Positions 22,500-35,935 of a stretch of 64,000 nt of DNA are shown here, in pieces (the stretch's first letter is position 1; each line of letters opens with the position of its first letter). This DNA is from Camellia lanceoleosa (Eukaryota > Streptophyta > Magnoliopsida > Ericales > Theaceae): assembly GCA_025200525.1 (NCBI GenBank), contig CM045761.1, positions 99,424,182 to 99,488,181 on the forward strand. The letters run 5' to 3'. The translations under genes were made by a program, and so were the position numbers. Below the pieces are notes generated by a model. It had not been told where the DNA came from. It ran no database searches and saw nothing but the letters and a program-made list of their open reading frames with translations.

Positions 22500-23655
22500 C
22501 CACTTAATTTTAAGGAGAATTAAAAAACCTTTAACAATAAAAACTAAGCAAAAGACCTTATTCATCACAACTAAATAATCAAGGTTCATAAACTAAGATA
22601 CAAAATGGGAAGGTCTTTAAATGATGCACCCTTTTTTGCTCAATCAAGTGATTGGCCTCTACTAATATTCTATTTTATGAAGTTAATGATTAATTATTTC
22701 ACAAAATTTTTACTAACCTAAAACTAGATGATTGAATAAAGCAAATATCACCCAATGTTTCCACCAAAACTCACAATGTTCCATTAAAAATATATTTTTG
22801 AACATAATGGATATAAACAAGAACTAAATCAAGAAATATTTAATAAAACACTCAAACCATCCAATTTCACATCAAAAAACATTTAACTTGGATTATTGAC
22901 AAAACAAATGCACATACAAGCAATATGCTAAGAAAGGAAGAAAACTTACCCGGATTCTACCGCCACGCGTCAAGCCATGCAAGATATGAATAAAATAATG
23001 TACATGATCGTTAACATGCTACTAAATATGTAAATTTGAACCTAAGCCCGATATAAGACTACTAATCAAAATTTCATGCACAAAAAGCAACTAACACATA
23101 CAAAACTCGAAACAAGTTGAATATACAATGATTAAACTTGGCTATATGCATGCAACTATGAAAGTTAAACTATCCTAAACATGTTGTTTAAATAACTTAA
23201 ACAAAACATGCAAAATAAAGCGAAAAACATGCAAGATAATCCTACATGATGCTTTATGTTATACTAACACCCTAGCTATGATTACATACTAAAAAATAAG
23301 TGGAAGCTACTGAAATATTAAAACTATAAGCACTTACTTGTTGGTTTTAATCACAAACCAAAGAACACAAGAAGAAAAAGCGAGTTTCCTTGCTTGTTAG
23401 CTTCCCTCGGGCTTTGGTTCGACTTTGATTCACTTTTCTCAAACCCTAGATGCCCTTCTAGGTTGAAAAGCTGCTGTAGAGTTATAATATTTTTGGAATT
23501 ACGATTTATGGAAGGAAGGAAAGTCTCTTTTCTTTAAACTCACTAAATTTTTTTGTAAAAACATCAACTGAGAGCCAATGGGACCTACTTAGGCAATAAA
23601 AAGGTCCAAGAGCCCAAAACCATGTACCCATGCATGCATGCATAGCATGCACATG
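22500..23655 (-). mobile_element. LTR-like segment, family B, minus strand
   Basis: Its reverse complement is clearly related to plus-strand sequence at about 47200-49100. Shared blocks include TTTGCATGTTTTGTTTAAGT, a GCATG-rich stretch, and CTTAATTCTCCTTAAAATTA at its end. An AAGTAAGT donor-like site follows TTTGTGATTAAAACC on the minus strand. No protein domains are encoded. LTR identity is inferred from repetition and composition. Confidence 0.5.
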
Positions 23656-25422
23656 TTGGGGGCACTTGCGTTGCACATGAAGTTTGGTAGGTCGTATAGC
23701 GATTCTAGTTTACCGGACCCATTTGATATTTTGGATCCTGGTCTTATTGCCTTGTACGATTGTTCATGTCTTATTTCTTCTTAATCCTCATCGAGTTTGG
23801 TTATTGGAATGTCATGGTTGCACTTGAAATAGGTTGAGAGTTAGTTTTTCAAAATGGTTCCTGCCAAGATTTTAGCTTCTTTGCTCAAGCAGCGCTTCTT
23901 GCGCTCGAGCAGTCTTTGAGAACTCATAGTACTTTTGCAGGCCTACAAAGATACTGGGAGTTGGCATTCTATGCTCGAGCAGTCATTCTTGCGCTCGAGC
24001 GGTGCTGGCTCAAGCAACACTTCCTGAGCTCAAGTGACGGTTCTCTATCTGTAAAACTTCTAGGAGTTTGTATTCTTCACTCGAACGGTCACTTTCTGTG
24101 CTCAAGCAGTCTCACTTATTGTATTTGGTCACTCAAGTAACCATTCATTCGCTCGAGCGGTCTGCACGTATATCAAGTTGTAAAGTTCACTTTTTGAGTC
24201 ACTTTTTCACACCTCTCTCTCTCTAAATCTCAAATCTACTCTCTTTCTCTCTCTCTCTAGAAATTGTCTCTAAGCTCCAAATACACCTTGATCCACCTAT
24301 TTCTACACCCTAGTCCCTTTGTTAAAAAGAGAGAGCACGTTGAGGGCTTCATTTTAATTAGTGAAGTTTGTGTTTTCAGCTCCATTGAGTTCTACCCATC
24401 TTTCCTTTGGGTCTTCTTTTTTGAGGTAGGGATTCTCCACACTTTTTTATGATTTTTAACTTGGTTATTTGATATTTCTAAAACAATATTGTGATTTGGG
24501 AATTTTTAAACAAATCTATGGTTTTTGGTTAAAACTCAAAAGAGGGGTTTTCAAATGGATTCTTGAAATTTGTTATGGGATTAGAAATGAAGTTGAGTTG
24601 TGATAAAATGATTGGTTTTGATCCTTGGAATTGATTTTACAACAAAATGGGGTTTTGCCCTAAATATATTAAATGTTGATTTTGTATAAATAAATGGAAT
24701 TGGTGTTAGAAATGTGAAATTGGATTGATATTCATGAGGATGGTGGAGTTGGGTATGCATTACCACTCACATCTTGGAATTTGAAAAGTTTATCTTTATG
24801 GAAATTAATTATCTATTTAGATATATCTGTTTTAGGCTATCGGTGGAGGATATTTGTGATTGTTATAGAAATTGCATGGGAATTAAGAGAATTGAAACTA
24901 TTTTATCAGAATTAAGAGAATTGAAACTATTTTATTAGAATTAAGAGAATTGAAACTATTTTATCATCTATTGCATTGAATATTGTTACATATTTAACAC
25001 ATTTAAAATGTTGTTGTTTTGAGAAAAATAGGTGAATAACTTGGTGAATCTGGATAGAAGTATAGTTGTGGTATTAAGTTAGCCTGCGTGTCCTTGGTGA
25101 AAGACTAGAAACCCGCGCGAATACGTGTCGAGCCTTCTGGTTAATACCGGTAAAAATAACAAATTGGTAGTGCTTTTAACCTACTTGCAGACACGTCCTA
25201 GAGATTCACAGTGTCGTATTCATTGCCCTATTTTCTACTGTAAAGGAAATGATATCATGGTTTGAGATATAAACTTGGCATTGCACTGTTTTGGGAAGAT
25301 AAAGGAAAATGTTTTGGCACGAGCATTGTATATGCATTCACCTTATAACTTTGTTAAGATTTATATACTGTGTTGGATTATTTTGACTAGGTTTTGGCTC
25401 ACCCTATATGGTTGTAGACACC
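23656..25422 (+). mobile_element. Left part of a Del/Tekay-like gypsy LTR
   Basis: The stretch 23880-24170 has repeated GCTCGAGC(A/G)G(T/C) units. 24880-24966 holds three 29-base tandem copies (GAATTAAGAGAATTGAAACT...). The sequence up to TTTTGGCTCACCCTATATGG breaks at a Tat-like LTR start and resumes at 46504 with TTTTTAGGTGCTAATGAT. That tail, with CTTCGAGGACTTCTGGAAGC, resembles the 3' half of Del-type LTRs. Outer ends are approximate. Confidence 0.55.
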
Positions 25423-26946
25423 TCAGTTTTTACCGCCCCTAAGACTTGGGCGCTTCATTCTGAACACTTGATGATGAAATATTATACTGTGTAATCTTTC
25501 GAATCTTTAACAAAGGAATTTAGTTTTGAGCTTCAAACCCAAAACCTTACACCCCATTTGGACCAAAACCTATTTTTCTAGCCTAATCACAAAAAAGCAA
25601 CAAGACCAAAAGATGATCGACAAGCCATATTCTTTTGACAGGCTAGTCGGCCATGTTTAGCTTAAATAGATATTTTACAAAGAACAAAGCTACTTCCATG
25701 CACGGGATTTGGCCAGCTGCTCTCTTTTGAAGATATTTTTGTTGAAAAGCAGTTGAAACTCTATAAATACAGCACCTTCCTTCTGAATTTAGGGTTAGAA
25801 CAATTTCCCAAAGACTTAGACAATTGCCCAAAGCTTTCCTCCACCTTCTCAAATATAGATACACAATAGATGCACTATTAAAGATCAAAATTGAATCTTT
25901 GTGCTGAAGCTTTGACACTGGTTTCAGATACTTGAGAGTGTCTAGAATCAAGTGTCTGAATCAAGCAGCTCTTCTTCTTTTCAAGAGATTGATCTTTCGT
26001 CTCTCTATCATCACCTTTTCTCTCTCTTTTTCTTGTCTTTACGTATTGTTTTTTAGAGTATTTTGGGGCTAAAATATGTGATTTAGAGTTACCAAAAGTG
26101 GAGGAGTTAGCCACCTTTCCTTAGGCTTGTTTGCTAGGTGAAACCTCTTAGCTTTATTCCGTTTTTTGCTTACTTTTTCCACCTCCTACAACTGATTTTC
26201 AATGCGTTGTTTGTGGGCTGTTTAATGTGTTAATTTATGTTTTGATTACTATAGTTATATTGTTGTAAGTCCTCACGGATTTGGCATGTTTAGGATATAG
26301 CGGCAAATCCGTTTGAGTTGATCGTTTTACTTTGTTACAGTTTTCCCTATGTATCTTGGAACCTTATGGTCATGAGAGGATTAGAGCTTAGGCTTAGCCA
26401 CCCTGCCACAAGTTTGTTTAACTAGTGATAAATTTCTTACTTTCATGCCATTGTTGTACACCTTGTGAAGTATGTCCATCTCTTCCTTGAAGTAACTTCA
26501 TGATAGGAAAGAGATAGGTAAAATAGTCTTGTTGTCGTTGTGTTTAGTAAAGCATTTTCATATTGCTTCTAAGATCATCATACAACAAATTTAGATAGTT
26601 GATGATTTGTGAAGCAAACCAACTCTCTCCTTGAAAATCTTCATGATAGAAAGGAGCAGGAAGGATGAACATCTTTTAGAAACACTCTATCTTATTCTGT
26701 TCCAGTTTTGTTGCAGCAGGGTTTTTCTCAAAAACAGTGGCTAGCCAACCATTATGATATATAGCCGACCATCTGATTAGGCTGGCCAGCCAAACATGTT
26801 GTACAGCAGTGGTGATTCTCTAACAAAATAGAGCAGATCTTGAGGCCAAAACAAAACTATTTTCTAACTGCGAACAGGGCAACTCTTGGCACCAAACAGA
26901 AAGGTTTCCAAAGGATGTTCTCACTCATGCACACGCGATTCCCCGC
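25423..26946 (+). repeat. 5' LTR of the Tat-like element, first part
   Basis: Starts TGTAGACACCTCAGTTTTTA. TATAAATA at 25762-25769 is a good LTR promoter TATA box, and the matching site in the 3' LTR is at 44177-44184. It ends in the target sequence CCCGC, where another LTR has inserted. Confidence 0.8.
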
Positions 26947-28559
26947 TGTAGATATCCCCGAACGTCCCAGGAGGGAATCTCGTTTTGTTCATTTGGGCTC
27001 ACTACAGTTCAGGACTCAATGTCACGGTCCTGTATAATGCAAGACCGATGAATCATCAAAGAGTCCAAATCTGGCAATCGTTTTTTAAAACAGATTTTTT
27101 GAAAGAAGTGCCAAACATGGACTGCTTTGCCAGATACAGAGTCGCCACCTAAATATTTTATTTTTGGAAAAATTTAGGAAACCCTAACTCGTTGCCTAAG
27201 GCCACGTGTCCGTCATCACCAAAGTTGCCTCGGCTCGAACTTGGGTACGATTAGAAGGTCACTAGTAGCACTCAATCGTCCGATCAAAGATCGCCTCTAC
27301 TAACCATGATATCGAAGTTTTGAAAACATTATGTGCTCTTATTCGTTATTAGCCTACATTTACTACGAATGCGACAAAGATATAAGTATAGACCGGATCG
27401 CTCAATTGGAATAAACATTTCATGTTTGTTTTTAAAGCGGTTTGCTACTGTCAAATAGGCTAAAATGTGGATTTGCCACCTTAGGTGGGCTTAGAAAACA
27501 TGATTTTGCCACTATCTAGTGGGCTTAAAACTCACAATCAATGAATTGTTCCAATTCGTATAATCCAACCTCCACCCACAGTATTCAGACTTATATCACA
27601 TAAGTACATAGCCTCATGGTAAGCATGTTATCATGGCGCCACTCACACACATGCAAGGATGCTAAAGCATAAACACTTACCGAGTACTCCAAGCCAAAAC
27701 AGGTTATGTTAGAAATCCATGCATGATCCTAACTATGCTGAAATGCCTAATACAACACATGTAGGAATGCAACTACAATAGGCTCGGCTATTCTAAAGAT
27801 GGCATGTGAAATGCTACAACTAACAAGTATTTAACTCGGAATTGAAATACAATGCAAGTTAGTATGATGCACCGAGTCTATGCATGCAAGATGTATGAAT
27901 GAATGCAAACATGCTATCATAAGTATGCTAATTGAAATATGCCCTAAACTAACAATCATAAGCTGGTAAATAAAAGGGAGAAAGACGTGGGGTTGGAAGA
28001 CATGCATCACACACACACACACTTATTACAAGATTGCCCTCCTTGGAGGGGGTCCAAATAAATAATACAATCCAAATAAATAATTAAATATTACAAAACC
28101 CTAATTAATTAACAAATTAACTAAGAAACGAAATAAATTAGCAAGCAAGCTAAATGGACCGCCTTAGCTCGTTCTAATGATAAAAGATGCATGCGTTTCG
28201 GATCACTTTGTCGGAAAATTCTCGCGATGTCCCGATTTGCCTCGCTTGCAATTAATCCTGCATACTATGCAAAGCTCTAGAAGGTCACGATTTTGGTTTG
28301 CTGCAACAGAGAGCAAGAAAGGGACATGGCAAAGTATTTTCACATATGTATGCACACCTCGATCCTCGTGCCACCATTCACGCATCTCGATGCATGATGG
28401 TCGAGGAGTCAAATTGCACGACTCGATGTGAAATGAATGCACAAGACAACACAACAAGGCCTAGACTTCATCATGGGTAATCCGGAGTGTTGCCAACCGG
28501 GAATTGAGACACGTTTCGTCACTTTGAGTACGAAACGTCCCTTGTTTCCTATGCTTGGG

Positions 28560-28790
28560 CTAACTCCTATCCCAAACACAATGCAATAATATGGCATACA
28601 CAATGCGACTAACATGCAACCTATCATACGCAATGCTATGGACTAAAATGGCATACACAATGCATATGACACAACATGGCATGCACAATGCACTAACATG
28701 CAACCTAGCATACGCAATACTATGGGCTAAAATGGCATACACAATGTAAGATGGACTTACACCAATATGAGTGGACCTCAGCCACACTCA
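28560..28790. repeat. Degenerate tandem repeat within the solo LTR
   Basis: Units such as ATGGCATACACAATGC and ACATGCAACCTA(T/G)CATACGC recur several times over about 230 bases. Confidence 0.6.
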
Positions 28791-29935
28791 CATCAGTGGC
28801 CATATGATGGAAATGAGACAACCAAAATTACATGCAAACATGCATGGATGCAATGGACCAATCCTAAGGCACAAATGCCACTCTACCAAAGCCTGGCAGA
28901 GGATGAAACATGGCATACAAACGAACAAGTTCCAGCTCTGAAACATGATATACAATGGTCCTGAATCAAGCAAATATGTCACACAATGCATGATAGGGGG
29001 CCCGGATACCGAAACTAGTGAAGTGCGTTACACTAGAGGTACCCAAAGCAATGCACAAATGGAAAAACCAACCCCAAATGCACCCTAGACAGTCAAACAA
29101 AGGGGAAAAATGGCCTAAAATGATGGCTTAACATGCAAGAAAATAGAGCTCAATCAATGGCCCGAAAACAAGGCATTCATAGACAACTCTCAAGCACACT
29201 AAAGGAGTATAAAACATGGAAATATGGCATTGATACAAGCTCTGAAATATGATGTATAATGGACCCAAAACATGAACACACCTCAGTATATGCATGGAAT
29301 GAGCCTCAAAACTCAAAGTTAAGCATGGGTATTGAACTAGAAGCATGCAAAAAAAAACATCATTCAACCATGAGACCCAAAAATAGAGCTAAAGCAGTCC
29401 AAAATATGCATAAGATCAGTTTAAGGCGTGGCCAAAAAGCGTTAACATGAAGGGCCAAAACAACATGCAACATAGGCTAGTATGCATGGTTTACACAACA
29501 TGTATATGAAGCACAAGAGAGGTCACCAAACTAGACAAAAAAAGAAACATGGCATGTCAAATAAACCCCAAAAACCCATCAAACAAAGTCCACACATCCT
29601 AGAATGGGGTGCTCCTTTGATAAGCTACAAGAGAGGTTACTACACATGCAACAAGGACACTCAACATGGAAAAACCAGCTCGAAATGACTTATAGGGGTC
29701 CTAAAACCCATTGAAAATGCTTGAAACAAAGTTTGAAGCTTGCAAATAGGAGCTCCTTTGGAAGGCCAAAAGGGCTAACAAACAAGACAAGGAGAGAGGA
29801 GGTCACCCTCCTCTGATTTTGGCTCTCAAACTTGTATATTAGCCACTGAAAATCTACTAGATTTTAGTGGCTAGAAGGCCAAACAAAGCATGATACAAAG
29901 GCCTAGATGCAAGGCTCAAAACAAGATGCAAACAA

Positions 29936-30250
29936 GCATACAAGGGGGTAAATGACCTCTAACAGAAAAATGTCCTTAAAAAATCTTCAAGAGGGGCTCA
30001 AAATAAGACACTTTTGAGTTTATGTCAAAGCTCGAAAATGCTTTCAAATAAGGCTAAGATATGAAGCAAAATAAGCCTTAAAAGAGGGATGGAGCATACA
30101 AGGGGGTAAATGACCTCTAACAGAAAAATGTCCTAAAAAAAACTTCAAGAGGGGCTCAAAATAAGACACTTTTCAGTTCATGTCAAAGCTCGAAAATGCT
30201 AGAAAATAAGGCTAAACAATGAAGCAAAATAATGTCAAAATGGGGGGAAA
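29936..30250. repeat. 158-base tandem duplication within the solo LTR
   Basis: GCATACAAGGGGGTAAATGA begins at 29936 and at 30094. The two units match closely through GGCTCAAAATAAGACACTTT. Confidence 0.85.
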
Positions 30251-30639
30251 TAAAGACTTACCCTTGTAGAGAAGACCTCCAGCAACTTCTGGACCAAGAT
30301 GATGAGCCTTCAACCTCTGCAAATCAGTTCCAAGGTGCTTGGATAGATGGTGGAGGTGTTGTGCTAGGAGGTGTAGTGTAATGGATGCAAGAACAATGGA
30401 GTTTAGAGCTTGAAGAAGAGAGTTATGGAGGGAAATATATGTATGCCTTAGCCAAAAAGTTCTAACCCTTGCAAATGGAGAGGAGACCCTCTCTTATAGA
30501 AGGCAAAGGGCCAAGGCTTCTGTAAAAAGCTTCAACAAAAGGTCAAAGCTTCTAAAAGAAGCTTAACCAAAAGGGTCAAGCTTCTCCTAGAAGCTAAGCA
30601 AAAGGGCCAACGCTTCCTTAAGAAGACAAACAAAGGGGT

Positions 30640-30960
30640 TAAATCTCGGAGGATGGGTCAAATGCTTCCCACCGCACAAATGGTGAAGGGCAAAAGAGTT
30701 CAGGTGGTCGGCCGACCACTTGCCCTAGTCGGCCGACTGTGGTTCAAAAGGTCAAGAAGAAAGCCGGTCACCCGTAAAGGTGGCCTCCTGTGAATGCAAT
30801 ACAATGGTGGTATAGGAGACCGTATCGTGATCCAGAGAGAAAAACCATTTTCTAGCAAGGTTCAAAAGGGTCGAAGAAAAGCTGGTCGGCCTACCCATAT
30901 TGGTGGCCTCCTGATGAATGCAACACAATGGTGGTATGGAAGACCCAAAATTATGGCTCA
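30640..30960. repeat. GGCCGAC palindromes and duplicated GGTGGCCTCCTG block in the solo LTR
   Basis: GTCGGCCGAC occurs at 30708-30717 and again near 30739. GGTGGCCTCCTG...AATGGTGGTAT occurs at about 30779 and again at about 30901. Confidence 0.6.
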
Positions 30961-31601
30961 AAGTGAGGAGACCACCCACCGCCAAGAAAAACCGGCTGAC
31001 TGGGGACAGGTGGACGCCAAGAATAAAAGCTGGTCTCCCACCCTACTACCACGATCCTACCAATGAAACTAGGGAGCATGACAAAAATGACCCCGCACCG
31101 ATGCAAAACAAAGGTTCTGGGGCCAAAACGCACAGCCGGGGGCCTCGAAAATAGGTTGTTAGGCACCGGAGGTGGCGTATGACCAAAAAGGTCGCTCTCC
31201 GTGCCACAAGGTCCTCTAAGGAGAGGAAACAAGGTGTGTGCCAAAAATCGGAGCAAACGGAGGTAGTTAAGCGATCCTGAATCGAGGCACACTGCCGACG
31301 GCTCCAAAACCGAAATCGTCTCCAAACGGGAAAATGGCTTCACGACCACGTAAACGTAGCTTCATGTACCATCGAGAGATGGTCTACAAAACCTCTCCCT
31401 CCCTTTAGGAAGATAAAACAGAGAAAACAGGACCTGGTTGGCAAACCGAGACAAAGCACAAAAGAGTCCCGAAGTACGGAGGCAAGGCTCTTAACCGAGA
31501 CTCCGCAACCTCAAAACGAGCACAATATGCAACATCACCGAGTGCTCAATCGGTGACGTCTAAGTCTTAAGGTCGGTCAAAAATGGGGTGTCTACACCTG
31601 C

Positions 31602-32797
31602 CTCTCATTCAAGTGCTTTAAATTAGTAGCTTTGAGATTCATATTTTGTAATAGTTAGTTAAGTAATTAGTTAGTAATTAGTTAATTAGTTCATTCCTTT
31701 GTGTTTGTAATAATTAGTTAATTAGGACATTCGAACCCTCTTGTGCGATGGCAAATTTGTAATATTTGTATGTCTTTAAACCCCCATTTCTTTCTCCATT
31801 TTATTTACATGCTTACAGTGGTTGTACAAAGCATCATATTTTCTTTTATCATTACCATGATTTATATCCATTTTTGCATACATTAGGGTTCGGCTTATCA
31901 TTCTTGATATCATTGATTATTTCTTACTTGAATACGTGTGTTACCGCATGCATTGAGTGAATCCATATGTGATGTTCATAGCCGAATCAAGTAGTTGCAT
32001 ATGTGTATGTGTTGCATTAGTCATTTTGCATTTCTTTTGTATCTTGCATCTTTCTCACTACCTTCTTTTCCTTGGCTTGCCTCATTTGAGTATTACGTGA
32101 GCATTTTCGCTTTAGCATATCGCATATGTGTTTGTGTTGCCATGTCGAGCATACTACCATGAGGCTACTTGCTTACTTGAAATATCTCTATGAATGCCTA
32201 TGGATGGAGGCTATTTTGCTTAGATTGGAATGACTTTGATTATTGTACATATGAACTCGCTTTTTGTTTGAGTTGCACATATTCAGAAAACTCTTTTCAA
32301 GAAAGCATGAAATCAAAGCATTCCAAAATAAGTGACGTGGTCTATACATGTTTGCTCCAAATAGTAATGTTAGCATATTAATAATCAGAACATGAGCATA
32401 TAATGTCCGTAAAATTCATATCATGATTTAGTAGAGGCTGATCTTTAATCGGGTGAGTGTGGAGCTCAATTCGCGACCTTTTCCTTTCATACCTAAGTTC
32501 CCAAACCGAGACACTCTGGTTATGATGCATAAGTAGCCTTTGGCATGAGTCACGGGGTTTCCTAAATTTCTCAAAAAAAATTAAGTGGCGACTCTAAAAT
32601 CTAGAAATGCAGTCCATTTTTGGCATCTTTGATGATTAATGGATTGTCTAAGATTTGTCGGATTTGGACTTTCATTTGTTTTTTTTGTTTCACATTGCAC
32701 TTATGAAACCAGATTCAGAACCATGGGAGTCCGAACTGTAGGGCAATCGTATCCAAGGAGATTAAACCCCTTCGAGAAACACGAAAAACCTGCTACA
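31602..32797 (+). repeat. 5' LTR of the Tat-like element, second part
   Basis: It resumes CTCTCATTCAAGTGCTTTAA and matches 45339-46498 in the 3' LTR. It contains AAGTGGCGACTCTAAAATCT (32583 onwards) and ends CTGCTACA at 32797, just before the primer-site-like sequence. Confidence 0.8.
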
Positions 32798-33570
32798 GTT
32801 TCTCGCAACTTTGCTAGGGAAATTTGAGAACTTGACTTGAACTTCATGATATGAACTTTTATCACATATATATGTTCTTTGCATTGCATTTGCATGTCAT
32901 GTTAGGAACACAACCTCGGATCTAGGTTATTGTTGTACCGTTTGATCCTCCTTTCACTTTTCGGTGTTAGGTGTGAGGGGTATATTAGGTACCTTGCTGA
33001 GGTACCCTTTTGACCAATTGGCCTAGTGCATATAGTAAGCTCTAGTGACTTTTCCAAAATAGAACAGGATGCCCGCCATATTCAGGATATTGTGATACCG
33101 CTTGTTTGAACTAGTGAAACTCTAGCTCATTCCAAAGCTAGAACAGGGTAACTCTACCTCCTCATAGGGGTGTTTTACTCTCTTTACCTGTTATGTGCTA
33201 TGCAATGGATCTATACAAGGGTTCCTGATATCGATGCTTGAGTTATATCACTTTGGGGAGCAGAATTCAATGGGGAGTACAGTCATTCAGCTGTGATCAT
33301 AACTATTCTGTTAAAAATTGGGTTGAGGTGCTGTATGTTTTTTTTTTTTTTCTTTTACTAGGTAGTTCTGAAACCATAGCTTAAGAAGGTTCTAATATCC
33401 CCCAGGTGCTCTGGACTCGTGTTGATAGACTTTGTACGGTTGGGGATTTCGTTGCTTCACTTTCCCTGGTGGCATAACGAAAAAGGACCAAACAAGGTTA
33501 ACTGGTCCCACTATTCCGACAATCACCAGTTAAATTAGCTTTATTAAATCCCGGGCGTAATCATCTACTC
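32798..33570 (+). other. Leader region of the Tat-like element
   Basis: It begins with a degraded tRNA-Arg-type primer-binding site (GTTTCTCGCAACTTTGCTAG, 32798-32817). No coding frame follows until about 33578. The last part matches the minus-strand copy at 63790-64000. Confidence 0.55.
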
Positions 33571-33577
33571 CTATAAT

Positions 33578-35935
33578 GGTTCAGCCTCCGACAACTCTAG
33601 AGGATTCATTGATCTGGCTTTAGCTAACAGTAAATTCGCTTCAGTATGATATGGCCTGATAAACCGAGATCACCAATAGGTTGCAACAATAACAACAATA
33701 CCTCATATACACGACATACACCATTTACTCTATGGTAGGTACTATCGCCAATCCTACTACCAGATCTATCACCAAGGTGTTCTTATTTTTCCAAATTCGC
33801 GTAACTAATCTCACCCGTATGTCTAGAGTCTTCACCAAACGAGGCACCTTTTGGATTTGAGTTTGACCTGACTCTACTCGAAGTCAACAAACTTGAAAAA
33901 CTGTTCAAGAAGGTGTAAGGAGTTAACTTTATTTCGGATATCGAGGACGGGTATACTAAGTCTACTGTTACTCTGCTAGAACAGTTCAAAATGCCTCATA
34001 TTGACCATTTTGATGGTTCTGGAGACCCAATGGTACATCCGTGTCTTTTTTTCTGATATTCTAAGACCAATGGGTTTGATCAGAATTCAAAAGTTGTCGC
34101 TATTTAAGGTGACCATGCCTAGTACAGTTGCTATCTGATATGCTAAATTAGAGGACTCTGTAAAATAGAACTAGGAGGAGTTGGCCGAATCTTTTGTCGC
34201 CCAGTACTCCTACAACACAGAACTCGGGGTCACAACTCGTGATCTTAAGGCAACGTGTCAGGAGCCAAAGGAGGGCTTTTTAGAGTTCGTTATTAAATGG
34301 AGGGAAAAGGCAGCTATGATGGCAAACAGGCCTCTAAAGAAAGAACAAGTCTGTATAATTGTTACAAATCTACATGAAAGGCTATTGCAAAAAATGATAC
34401 TCCTCCCACTATTCAACTTTAAAGACCTCCATAAAATTGGGTTAAAATCGAGGATGCCATCAAACAAGGGATCATTGTGGAAGGTAATGAGCCTATGAGA
34501 AAGAATGTTATCCGCAATTACAATGCTACTACCAGTGGTAGCACAACTGCGAAGTACTCAGAAGTAAATACTGTCACTAGTCCCATCAAAAACCATTTTG
34601 CGGGCCTAAAACCAACTATTTCAACTCGACCCCAAGTTTGAAATTTCTATCCTCTTTACATGGATCTCTCTCAAGCCTTAACAATTCCGCTTAGAAAAAG
34701 GCACCTAGAGCTCCTAGAACCCCGACCCTCTCAAGTCCTCTTCCACCAAGACATGACCCACTAAATATTGTGCTTATCATCAACAACATAGTCATGATAC
34801 AAACCATTGCATCCGCCTCCGTCATAAGATTCAGGATCTTATTGATGAAGAGATAATAGCTCCACCAAAAAGACCCTATGCCACCACTAATCCATTACCT
34901 CCACACCTCAACCTAATCCATACACGCTATCCACCTACAACCCCAAAGATATACATAACCCTGCACCATTTACCCAAGCTTGAGGTGTTCATTCCAAAAA
35001 GCTTGAACTTGTTTATGTTGGATACACTAGAATTCCAATCATCTCAAACCTCAAACTCACTTATAGCCCAAGTCCAAATTCAACCTACTCCAAAGAGCCC
35101 AACCCAACCAAGTCATCAAGACCAAGTCTGTACAAAAACACTGAGGGCACTAATGGCCGAACCCACTACTTCTGAACTGATAATCATGGTTAAAGATCTT
35201 CAGAGAACTGTGGCAGATTTAGTTTTTGGGATTTAGGCTCCATCATCGACTACATCACATACCAGGAATTTCACATCAAAAAGCTCCCCAATCTTGGGTC
35301 GAACTATTGGAAAGGGTCAACCCGAAGCTATCTCAAGTCTAGATGATAACATGTCAACAACAAATGGGCCTTGCTCCGATATAGCCACCCAATCCCTTGC
35401 CAAAGCTGAAGCAAGTGGCAAGAACAAGGTCGAGGCAAGTATTGATCCCTATGCACATCTTCAATGGGTTGTTGAGACTTTGAAGGTCAAAGGGTTGAAC
35501 AAGTGGCAAGTGCTTATAATTGTTGCAAAGACTATGGATGACACTTTTGTTGCTCTAGTTGGGAGCATTTTGAATCAGGGGGTAAGCCATGAAAAGGAAT
35601 GTCATAACAAAAACACCCATTTCAGCTCCAATCTTACACTCGTAAAAGATCTCCAAACCTAGTCAACACCTACCGACCCCTTTGTCAATACTTCCAGGAT
35701 TGGTAGCCGCACATTCAATCCCCTTGACATGACCTTATCTAAAGCTCTCCAAATCCTTATAAGACAAGGGCATCTCAAACCCTTTGACTCTCGGCTTCTC
35801 TCTGATCGCCTTCCAGCTAGGCATGATGTTGCCAAGTATTGCGCCTTCCATCAGCAACCCGACCATGACACTGATCGTTGTTTTCGCATTTGCTATGAAA
35901 TTCAAGACCTGATTGACAACAAGATCATTACCTGA
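33578..35935 (+). pseudogene. Degraded gag of the Tat-like element
   Basis: The frame opens ATGGTTCAGCCTCCGAC at 33584, then stops at codon 17 and again soon after. The best segment, 34181-34498, has the capsid-type stretch GVTTRDLKATCQEPKEGFLE and FVIKWREKAAMMANRP, as in plant Tat/Ogre gag. Two zinc-knuckle-like motifs follow: CAYHQQHSHDTNHC (about 34767-34810) and CAFHQQPDHDTDRC (35850-35891). Each is followed by IQDLID. Gag proteins coat the element RNA in cytoplasmic particles (family knowledge). Several stops and frameshifts make it inactive. The second copy at 61400-63790 is closely related. Confidence 0.75.

Larger units (their letters stand above)
26947..31596 (-). mobile_element. Solo LTR (4.65 kb, Tat/Ogre type) inserted in the 5' LTR
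   Basis: On the minus strand it starts TGTAGACACCCCATTTTTGA (31596 leftwards) and ends GGGGATATCTACA (26947). Flanks CCCGC (26942-26946) and CCTGC (31597-31601) are a 5-base target duplication with one change. The uninterrupted 3' LTR of the host element has a single CCCGC there. It includes the TTAGGTGGCGACTC block common near the 3' end of Tat LTRs (complement at about 27140), but no gag or pol. Confidence 0.8.

Noticed and set aside
23880..24170. CRISPR-like array (GCTCGAGC units)
   Set aside because: Units are degenerate, spacing is irregular, and the context is a plant LTR.
27130..27160. Primer-binding site TGGCGACTC as the end of the LTR
   Set aside because: The same TTAGGTGGCGACTC block lies about 200 bases inside all related LTRs here, and the true ends are fixed by TCTACA or CTACA plus target duplications.
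30951..31349. 132-codon minus-strand open frame
   Set aside because: It lies within a GC-richer part of the solo LTR; composition explains the open frame.
35294..35662. Independent host gene starting MGRTIGKGQPEAISS
   Set aside because: It is an internal piece of the Tat-like gag region, also present in the minus-strand copy at about 61700-62050.
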